NCBI GenBank assembly: GCA_017311315.1
Contig: CM029658.1
Span: 28,258,629-28,322,628 of the forward strand
Origin: Dendrocalamus latiflorus
Taxonomy: Eukaryota > Streptophyta > Magnoliopsida > Poales > Poaceae
DNA: 64,000 bases
Direction of reading: 5' to 3'
Shown: piece after piece, positions 1-10,375 of the stretch
Position numbering within the stretch: position 1 is the stretch's first letter
How the letters are laid out: every line of letters starts with the position of its first letter
The notes under the pieces: model-generated
Seen by the model: only the letters and a program-made list of their open reading frames with translations
What the model was told of the DNA's origin: nothing
The model's database searches: none
Made by a program: the position numbers and the translations under genes

Positions 1-1005
1 GTTGGTCAGTGTAACCTTTAGAGGGGGTGAATAATTGTATCCGTGAAGGTGAACTTGGCCTTGAATGAAGCATATGTCATTAGGCAGAAAGAGCTCAAGC
101 CTCAACGTCCATGGCAAGAGCAGCGACACACCTCTCTGTACATCGGTTATAGGCTTGGTAGGCATCGAGAAGTTGACAAAGAGGTGAGTTCTTTGCAGTT
201 CAAGATCCAGCATGCCGAGCTTCTTTTACCATTTTAACCACCTGAATTTTTCCCATGCCTATATACTTTTTTATCTTAATTTTATGCATGCACATATTTT
301 GATAATTTATTTGCTGCTTTTTTTGTTAATGTAAGCCGGTGTGCGGGCTTATTCCCTGGCAACGGCTTGAGAGGGATCCGACGTCGCCCAGCCCTGGATC
401 GGACCGCTCCAGTTCGATTACATGGCCTTATCATCATACTGTATGCAGGGATTGACCGACCAGGAGCACCGGCTTGTTGTCCTGTCCCGGTGAGTGCCTT
501 TGTGCTCAAGAGTCGAAAACACCTGAAAAAACTACTGTGCGCACACAATGTCTTTGTGCCTTTGTGCTCAAGAGTCGAAAGCTCATCTCAAGGCATACAC
601 GCGAAGGAAGCGTGAGACTCACAACAAGGAGCACGGGAAAAAGGAAAATAGCGGCCATGGCCAAAGAGACATCCTAGGATTTCAACGCCAAACTCGCAAG
701 GAAGGAAAAATAGCCGCAGTCAACGCAGTAGGATTTCAACTCCAAACTCGCAAGGAAGGAAAAATAGCCGCAGTCCACGTAGTAGGATTTCAATGCCAAA
801 CTCGCAAGGAAGGAAAAATAGCCGCGGTCCACGCAGTAGGTCGGGTCGTTCCGCACTAGTCCTCTGAATGTCAAATTTATTTCCATGCCAAGAAGGCACA
901 TATGTATCGTATGAGTACTTCGGTTTGTTGCATCGTGCATGATGTTGTTTCTTATGCACGAAACTAAATCATGTGCGCTGTGTTATTAACATATTTATTA
1001 TGAAA
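1..1005 (+). repeat. R1 repeat family, copy A (left end cut by window)
   Basis: This is one of five related copies in the window (others near 35.1, 56.7, 60.1 and 62.0 kb). It has exon-like blocks: a block ending at a GTGAGT splice-donor-like site at 184, a second from about 335 to another GTGAGT at 490, and a lysine/glutamate-rich block from about 575. The first block encodes RQKELKPQRPW and LYIGYRLGRHRE. The second block, in one frame, contains DYMALSSYCMQGLTD, kept in copies B and D and slightly changed in E. I do not recognise the parent gene. It could be a captured gene fragment or part of an untypified transposon. No TIR, LTR or target duplication is visible for the family. Confidence 0.7.
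676..837 (+). repeat. 54-bp tandem repeat inside R1 copy A (3 units)
   Basis: Three units start at 676, 730 and 784, each beginning AGGATTTCAA and containing CTCGCAAGGAAGGAAAAATA. The length is a multiple of three, so every unit keeps one frame encoding an 18-residue peptide with QTRKEGKIAAV. R1 copies B and D carry two units, so the number varies between copies. Confidence 0.85.
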
Positions 1006-1180
1006 CCTGAAACCTTTTTCAAATATTTTCATAAAACTTATTATTATACCGTTGTAACGGTATACTGTTCTCTAGTCGCTTCCTTTTTTAAAAGTCACCG
1101 TAATACCAGCCTGTGTTACTACAAGCTGACATGAACGATGCCACTGCTGGTGTGTAGAAGGAGACAGGCCTCTTATGTAA
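1005..1180 (+). repeat. R2 repeat family, copy 1
   Basis: Runs from about GAAACCTGAAACC through CACCGTAATACCAGCCTGTG to GACAGGCCTCTTATG. The same segment recurs at 6290-6560 and, split by a MITE, at 54010-54425. Here it follows an R1 copy directly, and the end of R1 copy C near 57205 also joins a stretch like the R2 tail (CTATCAGAAAATC), so R1 and R2 may belong to one larger ancestral unit. Confidence 0.7.
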
Positions 1181-1786
1181 CCTACAATAGTTTCTGATTA
1201 TATTGATGTTATACATAGCTAACCTTACGATGCAACTGGGCCTTGGTTACACTGTTCATCGGTTTCATCCAAGGAGGGCCCTCGTATTGTGATTTACAAA
1301 AGTTTGTTTCCTAATCAAATGTGTTATGCATTTGTGAAAAAATGCGCTAGCTAGTTTCACAACAATAAATCTTCGTGTTGCGCAGATTAGCATGAACACG
1401 GCCAGATGTTAGCATAACATCAAACCCTCCATTCCTGCCACACATGTTTCCTGAACAAAAGGCCTATCACTCTAAATTCATAATCTCTAGAGTGCGGCTG
1501 ATCTCTGGAGGAGTGCCGGGGCAGCAAAATTTACTTTTCCTAAGTTGCCCTTTGTCAATCAGCTGTTGATCCTTTTTAGAGAAAGCGTCGGACAATAAAG
1601 AATCATGTCTTTGTGCGCTAAGGTTTTCAGTGGGTCATTTGAACACAACAACCGTAGTCTTTAATGTGGTGTTCATTTGGGTTTAAAAGCACTGATTTGT
1701 TGTTTATTTTATATTATAGTAGCTAAAAATACACTGTACCTACGATAGTTCTTTCAGCGTAATTAAATTTAAAAGCATTACTAGAA
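1181..1786. other. AT-rich spacer, no recognised feature
   Basis: No supported ORF, RNA gene or complete repeat was found. The sequence is AT-rich with several short ATG frames only. Confidence 0.5.
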
Positions 1787-2227
1787 GCCTCATCACAGAT
1801 GGTTCCAGAGAACTGTCAGTGTTGCGATATATACACTACTGCAAAAAAGGTTATATTGGACGCTTCATCACAGACGGTTCTAGAAAATCGTCAGTGTTGC
1901 AATTATCACAGATGATTTTAAAAGTGTGACTGTCTATATTGCTAGCGATGGCTAAAAGTGTCTATGATATATAATTATCACAGACGGTTATGATTAAAAA
2001 CTATCTATGATGTCACAATACATCACAGATGTTTTTTGATCCGAACCGTCTGTGATAATGCCACGTCAGTGATACGTGGTATCTCTCTCAGGATTTCGAT
2101 TTCACCCATCCATTATGTCCGCATCGAACGGTAGGCACCTGTCTCCTCCCACCTCTCGCCCTTTATTACTCCCACCGTTGTGATGACAGTTTTGAACCGT
2201 CTATGATGATCCTTTCTGTAGTAGTCA
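1787..2227 (+). mobile_element. Degenerate CACTA-type element
   Basis: A start CACTACTGCAAAAAAGG at 1834 and an end TTTCTGTAGTAGT at about 2226 are inverted versions of each other. Between them are several CACAGACGGTT motifs and their complements, the subterminal repeats seen in the better preserved element at 2734-4403. A partial duplicate of the left end (CATCACAGATGG at 1794) precedes the TIR. No transposase is present and no target duplication could be confirmed, so this is a non-autonomous or decayed copy. Confidence 0.65.
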
Positions 2228-2733
2228 GAACTACTGTAATAAATAGCCTACATGCTACAAACATTTGAAAAAGACTCGTTGAAACAAAAAAAAACACTTG
2301 TTACAACAATTGAAAAGAGTAATTGTAACAAATCGAGCAGGAGTTGCATCACACAGTAGAGGAGGAGGTTGCAGCGGCATCGATGAAACCCGTGGCCTGG
2401 AGCTCTGTTGCTTCAATAGCGCTCACGGAGGCTAAGCTTGGTGGTGGCAAATCTTGGGTAGCCATATCGCAGTGCTTGAGGAGGATACGGTCGATAGGGG
2501 CATATCTTAGATAGCCATGGTAGAGCTCGTGAAGGACTTACCGGTTGCACTGCAGAACTTGGCTAACCATGACTCTCTCACTGCCCCTCCCTCTTCATCT
2601 TGCGGGCTGCCAGCAAGATTAAGGAGAGATTAGGAGCACTAGGTTGGGGAAAGGTTGAGAGGTTTGGGGAGAGGAAGAGCAGTGGATGAAAAAAGCGTCT
2701 GGCTCAAGCCTAAAGTAGGAGGGAGTTGGTTAA
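2228..2733. other. Spacer between two CACTA-type elements
   Basis: Mixed-composition sequence. A purine-rich stretch at about 2350-2540 has some coding-like composition, but no ORF or domain can be supported. It ends in TTAA (2730-2733), the left target duplication of the next element. Confidence 0.4.
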
Positions 2734-3594
2734 CACTACTACAGAAAGCCTAATACTAGACGCCAAATCATAGACGGTTTGTGAAACCGTCTGTGATGTA
2801 CACTATAACAGACGTTTTTAATTTGGAGGCCGTCTGTGGTATTTGTGGCGGGAAAAAGGAGTATCACAGACGGTTCTTACCGCTGAACCGTCTGTGATAC
2901 TGGAATATCACAAATGGTTTTATACCGTCTGTGATATTCCAGTATCACAGACGGTTTTATAATAAAAACTGTCTGTGATATGTTTCCCGCCTTGCAATCC
3001 CTCAAAATTTCATATTTTTCCGCTTAAGTCTGAGTCTGATTTAGTTTTGAGATACCTTCAGTAAAACGGGCATAACTTTTGCATACGGTGTCCGTTTTTG
3101 ACGTTCTTGTACTCGTTGAAAAGCTAACGACGAGCCCGATCCAAAAAAATGATTGTCTAATGCCAGTCGCCCTCCAAGACCCCGCAAAATCGGCCATGTT
3201 TGGACCTAAACCCGCATCGCAAGTTTTTGGTTTTTGTTTTTGCCCTTTTTCTTGGTCTTTCTTTTGGAATTTGGATTTTGCTTCAACTGAAAAGTTGTAG
3301 ATCTCATCGAAAACTTTCAAATGAGTATATATAAGTTATATAAAACTTTGCTATTTTATCTTTTCAGACTAGTTGTTTATATTGCATCGGTATATAAAAT
3401 TTGTGCTCTAATTCACAGACGGTTCTATATATAGAACCGTCTGTAATAATCTGACCGCTGAGCCCGTCAGTCCTCTTCAACCCAATCATAGCCAATAGAA
3501 ATCCACCAATCCTCACCCCACGGATCGTAGCTCCGCCTCTCTGTTCCCGCGCCAAAAATTTCGAACTCCCGCCTCTCCCTCCCTCTCCCTCCCC

Positions 3595-3602
3595 TATAAA
3601 TA
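3595..3602 (+). promoter_or_regulatory. TATA box inside the CACTA element
   Basis: TATAAATA preceded by a pyrimidine-rich stretch (CTCCCTCTCCCTCCCC) and followed about 30 bp later by CACCTTGCTGG. This is a typical grass core promoter layout. The downstream frames contain no recognisable protein. Confidence 0.45.
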
Positions 3603-3620
3603 TAACCAAAACCTAGCCAC

Positions 3621-3757
3621 CTTGCTGGTCTCCTCTTCCTTGCTACCTCCTCCTTGCTGTTCTCCTCCTCCTTGTTGTCCTCCTCCTTGCTGTCCTACTC
3701 CTTGCTGTTATCCTCCTCCTTACTGTTCTCCTTCTCCTTGCTGTCCTCCTCCTTGCA
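3621..3757 (+). repeat. Imperfect CT-rich tandem repeat
   Basis: About eight degenerate 15-18 bp units around the core CTCCTCCTTGCTGT. It ends in CCTTGCAG, which resembles a splice acceptor. Low-complexity proline/cysteine or serine/leucine frames here are by-products of the repeat. Confidence 0.7.
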
Positions 3758-4403
3758 GACGACGCACAAGTCTACGGGAGGCAAGACACCGCATAAGCAA
3801 CTAGCTCGTGCCAACCGTGCAGACACTCAATCAACACCGACGATGGTGGGCGTCAAAGACATCCAGCTCATGCGTTGCATCAGGGGCAAGAAGGCATAGA
3901 GGATCTTTGTTTTTTCTCTGTTCTTGTTGTGTAACCTGCTCGTTGTTTTGGTATATTGTAATAGTAGGCTCTAATCTTAATAAAAATAGATGTTTTATGT
4001 TTGTAAAATGAATTGAGATGTGAATTGGATGTATACATGTACATGTTGATCTACTTGTTTCAGAAGGCATGGCTAGCATTTCCTGAGGCTAGCCAATAAA
4101 CAGAAATAGGTTTAGGAGTAGAAGGGAATATCACAAACAATAATCACAGATGGTTTTTAGTTAAAAACCGTCTGTGATTTATAAATATCACAGACGGTTT
4201 TTAGTTAAGAACTGTCTATGATATTTACAACATATCACAGACGGTTTTTAACTAAAAAACGTCTGTGATATTTGCACCACAGATGGTTCGAAAACCGTCT
4301 GTGATGACCTTGTATTATCACTGACCCATAAATTCAGACGGTTCACAAAATCGTCTGTAATGATGTTTTTGAATCGTTTGTGATGACATTTTCTGTAGTA
4401 GTG

Positions 4404-4705
4404 TTAAGAGAGTGCGTATCAGACGTAGAACACCTACCAATGTCAAATGCATTATTCACAAGCCAGCATCCAGATCTTTCTTGATCAAGATATACTGGTC
4501 GTTCAATCTCTCTCTGTCGGTGCAGGAATCCCTGCTGCATGGAGCCATGCCGCGTGAGCACCAAGCTCAACATGCGTTGCTCACACCCATATCATCTGCG
4601 ACGAGTCACCATGAAAACAACACACCGCCCCTCCAGCCACAAAGAAATTAAATTTGAGCTGTAACTACAGGAATTCCCTTATCTTGAGGTAGAACTTTTA
4701 TTGTT
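4404..4705. other. Spacer, no recognised feature
   Basis: Begins with the right TTAA target duplication of the CACTA element. An 80-codon frame from 4412 has no recognisable domain and is not supported as a gene. Confidence 0.4.
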
Positions 4706-4973
4706 CGCAAATAAAAATATTAGGTATTTTTGCTCTTTTCCTCTCATTTCTCTTGTGTTTTCTGTCAGTGATACAAATTTATAATGTCACCAGCCATCAC
4801 TATTTCATCCAAGAGAACCATTCTGACTTCTGAAGTCTTGATGAAGTCCTATAACTCCTATTTAAAAATTGAAATTAACGAATAGCAACTGAACATCGAA
4901 GCCTGATGGCTCTTGTGGCAAACTTGGTTGAGGAAGCAATAAAACAGGGTGGCTTTCATTTCTCGCGGTGAAC

Positions 4974-5177
4974 ATGAGTGACACCATGTCCAGTGCATAC
5001 AGCCACTTGTGCAACATATCAGGACTTCTTAGAAAAGGGGCTGGTCATTGTGTTGCATCATCATCCGAATCAAATGTAGTTCTAAGTGAAGAAAGCTTTG
5101 ATCTGGACAACAATGATGACTATTTTCTTCTGCTCTCTTTTTATCCTTTTTTTTTTGGTTTCAAGCAAAAATTATGA
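4974..5177 (+). CDS. Short ORF conserved between the two segmental copies
   Basis: Starts at the ATG of MSDTMSS and contains CNISGLLRKGA and VVLSEESFDLDNND, followed by a hydrophobic phenylalanine-rich tail. The partner copy (42746-42916) keeps the frame open for 56 codons with only a few substitutions. Just upstream in both copies is a frame reading MAL..NL.EEAIKQGGF up to a GTGAAC that could be a splice donor, so this may be the remains of a split gene. I do not recognise the protein. Conservation could simply reflect a recent duplication. Confidence 0.25.
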   Translation: MSDTMSSAYSHLCNISGLLRKGAGHCVASSSESNVVLSEESFDLDNNDDYFLLLSFYPFFFGFKQKL

Positions 5178-5650
5178 GGTGGATCATATATAAGCACTCC
5201 ACATTCAGACCTTAATTTGTTGTTATTGCAAAAAAAGAAAAAAATAATTAAACCAATTTGGTCAAGAAAAATTATCAAAGTAAAATAATTTATTTTCGTA
5301 AAATATAAAATGAGAAAAATTTAGCTTTCGTTTAACGTTACTAGGGTATCCTTTGCTACGACATTAACCGTGGTGTACTATTTTGTGAAAATCAGTTTTA
5401 ATTGATGCCCCGGAGTTTTGTTAATGTGTTTCTCGTTTGATTAGTTCATGCCATCCGAACAACTGAGGATGTGCTTGGTTTTGCTAATGGTAGTATGAGA
5501 GCACTATTAGTTGTTGGGAATCCAATAAAAATTGTTGGGAAGAACTTTGTGTAGACGGGCTTAAACATAAATCTGAAAAAGGTGGATATCGCAATAAGAA
5601 TCATGAACTACATGTTCCATTGCTGGAGAGGATGGTGTAATGGCCATAAG

Positions 5651-5890
5651 GCCTTTTCTTTTCGGTTTCTAAAATTTGTTTTTTGACTTTTCTACAGTAA
5701 CTACCTTTCAAATAGAATATCTTTTCAAAACAGGGTCTACAAGTTAATTATAATAAACACTATAATAACTTTATTTATATCAGTCAAAACCGTACGTAAA
5801 TTTCCCTTACTCCGTGATCTCTCTCACACAAAAAAAATCATAAGTCATAAATCGCAGCCCAAAAAACATACTATAAATTCAATTATTGCG
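5651..5890. mobile_element. MITE family M, copy M1
   Basis: About 240 bp present in segmental copy 1 and missing in copy 2, where GGGCATAAG runs straight into TTATTGAGG. The interior CTACAAGTTAATTATAATAAAC and TATATCAGTCAAAACCGTACG match, in reverse, sequence at about 7000-7130 and 47200-47340. No ORF, so non-autonomous. The superfamily is unresolved because the ends are not sharply defined. Confidence 0.65.
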
Positions 5891-6160
5891 GAAGAAACAC
5901 ATGCATTGCCTTAAAATAGCGTCTACGGGTACCACAAGAGCAAGACCACGAGACCAAAGATGAATAATGGAAGAGAGATGATTATTACCTTAACAAAGGC
6001 ACAACCTTTCATCGATCATAGATACACAGTAACATTAGGAGGCACCAGGAATTCGCTCACAACGGGTTATATTGTCTTGCTAGCCACGCCTTGCATGGTT
6101 TCTTGAGGATTGCAACCCACTGGTACATGGACTGCGGCATCTGGAGTTTGCAACATGTTA

Positions 6161-6289
6161 AAATTTGCTGAAACTTTTTGATACTCTTTAGACGAAACTT
6201 GTTAAAACCTGACTTCCAAAAATCTAAAACTTGTTAAAACTTGGTCTTGAAATTTTCTTGGAAACCTCTAGAAATGCACAGAACACACT
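6161..6289. other. Spacer with a degenerate ACTTGTTAAAAC repeat
   Basis: The phrase AAACTTGTTAAAAC and close variants occurs several times between about 6175 and 6245, forming a short imperfect tandem repeat. No gene. Confidence 0.4.
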
Positions 6290-6560
6290 GAAACCTGAAA
6301 CCTTTTTCAAATATTTTCTTAAAACTTCTTGAAATTTGATAAAAAAAACTATTATTATAACGTTGTAACGATATATCGTTCTCTAGTCGCTCCTTTTTTA
6401 AAAGTCACCGTAATACCAGCCTGTGTTACTACAAGCTGACATGAACGATGCCACTGGGGGTGTGTAGGAGAAGGTGACAGGCCTCTTATGCTTGGAATTA
6501 GTCTGGTGCTTGTCAAAGTAACGTACTAAAGCATCGTGTGGCTATCAGAAAATCTTGTTG
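6290..6560 (+). repeat. R2 repeat family, copy 2
   Basis: Matches 1005-1180 (CACCGTAATACCAGCCTGTG, CATGAACGATGCCACTG) and extends further to CTTGGAATTAGTCTGGTGC and GCATCGTGTGGCTATCAG, which recur at 54370-54420. Confidence 0.75.
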
Positions 6561-6984
6561 TTGCCATCTGCTCAAGTTGAGTTCGAGTTTATGAGCATTG
6601 TTGCTTTTGAATGCTGCATGCTGAGAGCTCTAAAATTTAAAATATATGAATAAACATAATATCTGTCGAATGATTATTTGTGCAAATCATTCGAATTTGT
6701 GGCCTTGTGATTTGCTTGGAGATTTATGCATCGGATGATATGGTCGTCATATCTAGCGGCACCATCAAGTTAGGGTGGGTTCGCTAGATTAGGGCTCTGG
6801 TTCATCAGATTAGGACTTTGGTTCACCTGATTAGGGTTTAGGTTCACTCGAGGCCGACTATAGAGGGAGGTAAGGGCGGCAAAGGCACGGCGGTAGCGTC
6901 ACCGATCGTGGGTCGAAGGAAGGTGGTGGGTGGCGGCGGCGACAAGAACGACGAGTAATTAGGAGGCGGCAGGGGGTGGAGTAT
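6561..6984. other. Spacer, no gene recognised
   Basis: Contains a short 21-bp repeat (listed separately) and a GC-richer patch at 6860-6980 (GGCGGCGGCGACAAGAACG). No supported ORF. Confidence 0.4.
6778..6855 (+). repeat. 21-bp tandem repeat, three units plus a partial
   Basis: Units begin GGTTC at 6778, 6799, 6820 and 6841 and contain (A/G)ATTAGGG or a close variant. The period is exactly seven codons, but no long frame runs through it. Confidence 0.7.
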
Positions 6985-7145
6985 GGAATAAGAGAAACTT
7001 TCGTACGATTTTGACTGATATAAATAAAGCCACTATAGTGTCCACTATAATCAATTTGTAAATCTCGTTTTAAAAAGTTATTTCGCTTGGAAACTAACTA
7101 CTATAAAAAAAAGTTTACTATAGAAAAATAAAAAACTGAAGTAGA
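6985..7145. mobile_element. MITE family M, copy M2 (partial)
   Basis: Contains CGATTTTGACTGATATAAAT, CCACTATAGTGTCCAC and CTTGGAAACTAACTACTATA, which align with 47200-47340 and, in reverse, with 5680-5800. The ends are degraded. Confidence 0.55.
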
Positions 7146-7500
7146 TGAGAAGAGACGTTATATTTAATCCTAGCTTATCCATAACGTACGGAAAACAGGA
7201 GCCAGGAATCAGAACATTGTATTGCGGAGACGGAACCCGTACGTGTAGCGCTATGACAGGTAAGAATTAAGAGAGCACGCGGCACGCGGCATATATATAC
7301 ACACGATATATGCTGGCTAGCTGTCTCCTCTCTGTGCGTGAAAACGACGATCAAATATCCACCGTCCGTCCATTCTCGCCTTATATATCTGCTCGTTGGA
7401 ATAAATGGAATGGAACGGATCAGCTAGCAACACGTGGTTTGGCTGGGAAAGCGCCGACCCAACATATCCATCGAAATGCGTGCATGGTATAGACGTATTA
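7146..7500. other. Spacer, no recognised gene
   Basis: Has TA-rich stretches (CATATATATACACACGATA) and a 60-codon frame from 7310 that I do not support. It ends in TTA (7498-7500), the left target duplication of the following MITE. Confidence 0.4.
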
Positions 7501-7806
7501 GAGCAAGTCCAATAATAGAGCCAAGTGTTTGGCTATAAGCCAAGTTATAAGAGCCAAGTTATACAATAATCTGTCTTCTATTTGTCTACAAAAGATTTTT
7601 TTATTATTATGTGGTACCATGTCTCACATTCTCTTTCCTACTCCTCCTCACATACATTTATTATCTGGACCCACCACTGCATAGGCTCCCGTGTGCAGCT
7701 TGTTTCTTGCATGAGAGCCAAGCTCTCCTCTCTCTCCTCTCTTCTCTCCTCCACATCAGCAAAAATGCTGACTAGCTTGGCTATAAGACCATTGTTGTAC
7801 TTGCTC
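7501..7806. mobile_element. Tourist-like (PIF/Harbinger) MITE
   Basis: Terminal inverted repeats GAGCAAGTCCAATAAT and the complement of GAGCAAGTACAACAAT, flanked by TTA at 7498-7500 and 7807-7809. The 306 bp length, TTA target duplication and lack of coding capacity fit Tourist-like MITEs. Internal inverted copies of AGCCAAG and CTTGGCTATAA reinforce the hairpin. Confidence 0.85.
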
Positions 7807-7902
7807 TTAGAGCAAGTTTAATAATGCTGATTGTGCTAGCTACAAAGGAATCCATGTCAGCATAGTCCTATATAGAGGGGAGAGAAAAGGAGAGAGAGAC
7901 AA

Positions 7903-9621
7903 CAAGGCCGGTCCTGGGATTTTGGGGGCCCGGGGCGAAACTAGAAATAGAGGCCTTAGTATAAATATCTAAATATAAATATACATACACACATATATAT
8001 AATTATATATATCTAATTTTACCAACAAACACTTAAAATGTATTATGTATTAAAGAAAAATTCATATCAAAGAGTTTATAGATACTACCTTAAAAATTTC
8101 TTCTAACATTTCTAGATGCGAAGTCATTGATGATGGTATTGATATCAATCTCATCCAATAATTTCTTCTCAATACATAAAGTTGCCAAACCGTTTAACCT
8201 CTCTTGAGATGTTGGTTTTCTTTTTTCAAAACTAGGGAAAGAATTTTCCTACAAACAGTGATGAACCAAAATATTGATAACATAAGTTTTAACAAAGCAA
8301 TAAGCAACATTCTTATGTCTGCAGTCTGCTAACTTTTGTCAGATGATCATGGGCTTGGAACTCTTTATGTCTGTAGTCTGCTAACTTTTGTTCTTGTATT
8401 GTGATCTGATCAAGGTATAAGATTATTAAAGAAGTTGGTGACGGCACATTTGTGAGTGTTTGGCGTGCAATAAAGAAAGTGGTGAAGTGGTATGCCACTC
8501 TGCTTGCCCCAATATTTGCTTCGTTTATGCTTTTTTTTTGTTCAGTAGCTACACAGTTTAGCTGCTTATTTTGTTAGGCTGGAGATTAGCAAGCTAGGTT
8601 GCTATTTTTGTATGATTTTTTCCTATCTAAATTAAATTGGAGCTACTTACTATTCAATCCATATCTTAAGGCATTATGATCTGTTTTCTAGAAGTAACAA
8701 ATAATTTGATGTTTTCATTGTCTTAACCTGGATGTTCTTTTTTTTTCCCAACTTGTTGACATACCCGGCCGTCGTTTACCACGACGAAATGGTAGACAAG
8801 AAGAGCCCTAATTACCACCCAGAGCTAGAAGCAAATCTACTCCAATTCTCTAAACAACTTACATATCAATTATCAAAACCTATAATCTGAACATTGAAGA
8901 AAGGGAAACATTTCAGAGAAATCTGAGAGGGTTAATACCACTTGGCCTTGCCTCTGGAGGGTCTCGGACTCGGATCGAGCAGGAAGATGGCACCGATGAA
9001 TTGCATGTGCAGCAGCACGACGACCTTGACGCCTCGCCATGGCTTCCTCCTTGCGTGCAAATCCTGAGCCCCCGATCGGATCAAGACCCTGAACCCACAT
9101 CAAAAATCACAACCCAAGTCCCCATCGAACAAAATAGCAATCGAGGTCAGGAGGACGTGAACCTTGATGCTAGGAGCCTAGGACTGGGAGAGGACCCTGA
9201 TGCCCGTGTAGGGAGCACAGCGCACTGCACACAGTGGCGGCGATATCGCGATGAGCTGCCACTGCTCCCGCCGCAGAGCTCACGTCGCGAATCGCGATTC
9301 GCGAAAGGTGGTCGCGCCGCGCGTGTCGACTCGGCCGCTCGGCTTGGTCGCTTACCGGCGTCCAGCGGGGGGACGTAGCGCGGCGGAGAGACGCTGAGAT
9401 GGCCACCCTCGGCGGCTCGGCGCGGCGTGATGCGGTGATGGTGCCGGCCCTAGACGATCAGACTTCAGAGAATGAGAGAAGACGAGAAGTCGGCCCGAGG
9501 ATAGTATACTGTATTCTGTATACTACATAGTATATGTTATATGTATATGGGGATTGGGGGCCCCTGGATTTTGGGGGCCCGGGGCGGCCGCCCCGCTCGC
9601 CCTCCCCCAGGGCCGGGCCTG
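7903..9621. mobile_element. Non-autonomous hAT element carrying a kinase gene fragment
   Basis: Left end CAAGGCCGGTCCTGGG and right-end complement CAGGCCCGGCCCTGGGG are imperfect inverted repeats. Flanking 8-bp sequences AGAGACAA (7895-7902) and AGAGCCAA (9622-9629) match at seven of eight bases, as expected for a hAT target duplication. A subterminal GATTTTGGGGGCCCGGGGCG occurs at both ends in direct orientation. No transposase is present. The inside holds a kinase P-loop exon fragment at 8413-8490 and GC-rich sequence of unknown origin at 8770-9440. Confidence 0.8.
8413..8490 (+). pseudogene. Captured exon fragment of a MAK/MHK-type protein kinase
   Basis: The frame from 8413 reads RYKIIKEVGDGTF then VSVWRAI. 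This is the first kinase subdomain of plant MHK/MAK-like (RCK family, CDK-related) serine/threonine kinases, including the glycine-rich ATP-binding loop G-D-G-T-F-x-S-V. The second loop glycine is replaced by valine (GTG for GGC/GGT). After the AI codons a small deletion shifts the frame; the +1 frame then reads ESGEVV, the expected continuation, followed by GTATGC that could be the original splice donor. Before it, GATCAAG could be the acceptor. The fragment is only about 26 codons, frame-broken and inside a hAT element, so it is a transduplicated remnant and not a gene. Confidence 0.7.
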
Positions 9622-10375
9622 AGAGCCAAGCCGACTCCCATGCAAGAGTCAGGCTATAGCACAGGAAAAGATGCATTATCCATGCATGTACCCATAGAAC
9701 TAATTGCTATACCCATGCATGTATTAAATTATATATCAATACCCATGTATGTATTAAATGATTGAGAGCTCTTGTGGAGACAACTTATAGCCAGCTTATT
9801 GTATGAGTTGACTGCATAATTATCTTTTGATGACATGGAAATGTATTGGAGGTAGCAGCTATCTGTACTATTAAACTTGCTCTTAATGGATATTTTGGCA
9901 GAGAGCCTTGTTCAGTTCAGAATTTACGGCTTACACAATTAAGATCGACCTAATCGTTGACTGTTAGAGTTAGTAATCGTATTTAATCGTATTTGAGTCA
10001 TGTATGAGTTTATTTTCATATACGAGTCAGCTTTCAAGTATATGTCGTAATTATCTCCGTGTGGTCATTGTGTTAGGTATAAAAAACAGAGCCATGTAAT
10101 GAGAGATGAAGATGAAGCGATTGGTGTGATCGAAACTGAACCGATCGATGTGATTGAAACAAGAGGGAGAGAAATAAAGAAAAGCGGAGTGCTTTTGCTC
10201 CCGGAAAGTTAGTGAGTATCGAGTTCGACGTTTTCAAGCGAAGCAGAAGAAGTGGTAGTAAACGAGTTACGACTACGGGGAGCGGAAGTGTCCTCAGGAG
10301 CTGAAGACGTGGTCGTAAACGAGTTACGACTACGGCGATCAAGTCTTTAACCGGTAATCGAGCCTACTACGTAGT

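Larger units (their letters stand above)
2734..4403. mobile_element. CACTA-type (En/Spm) non-autonomous DNA transposon
   Basis: Terminal inverted repeats are CACTACTACAGAAA at 2734 and its complement TTTTCTGTAGTAGTG ending at 4403. Both ends are flanked by TTAA (2730-2733 and 4404-4407). Subterminal regions contain many copies of CACAGACGGTTTT in both orientations that pair into hairpins, as expected for CACTA transposase-binding repeats. The 1670 bp body has no transposase. It holds a TATA box at 3595, a CT-rich repeat at 3621-3757 and a run with AATAAAAATAG at about 3980, so a short transcript from inside is possible. Classical CACTA elements make 3-bp duplications; here 4 bp match. Confidence 0.85.
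4706..6160 (+). repeat. Segmental duplication, copy 1 (partner 42489-45960)
   Basis: From GGTATTTTTGCTCTTTTC to GGCATCTGGAGTTT this segment matches 42489-45960 with small differences. The partner is longer because it carries two insertions (43512-43947 and about 44032-45868) that are absent here. This copy carries a MITE at about 5651-5890 that is absent there. Each copy is therefore a natural empty site for the other's insertions. A short ORF is conserved in both copies. Confidence 0.8.
7810..9882. mobile_element. Second Tourist-like MITE, split by a hAT element
   Basis: Starts GAGCAAGTTTAATAATGC directly after the shared TTA (7807-7809) and ends AGTTTAATAGTACAG on the complement, with TTA at 9883-9885. 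Without the hAT insertion at 7903-9621 it is about 350 bp. It is the same family as the MITE at 7501-7806, and the two elements abut with a single TTA between them. Confidence 0.8.
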
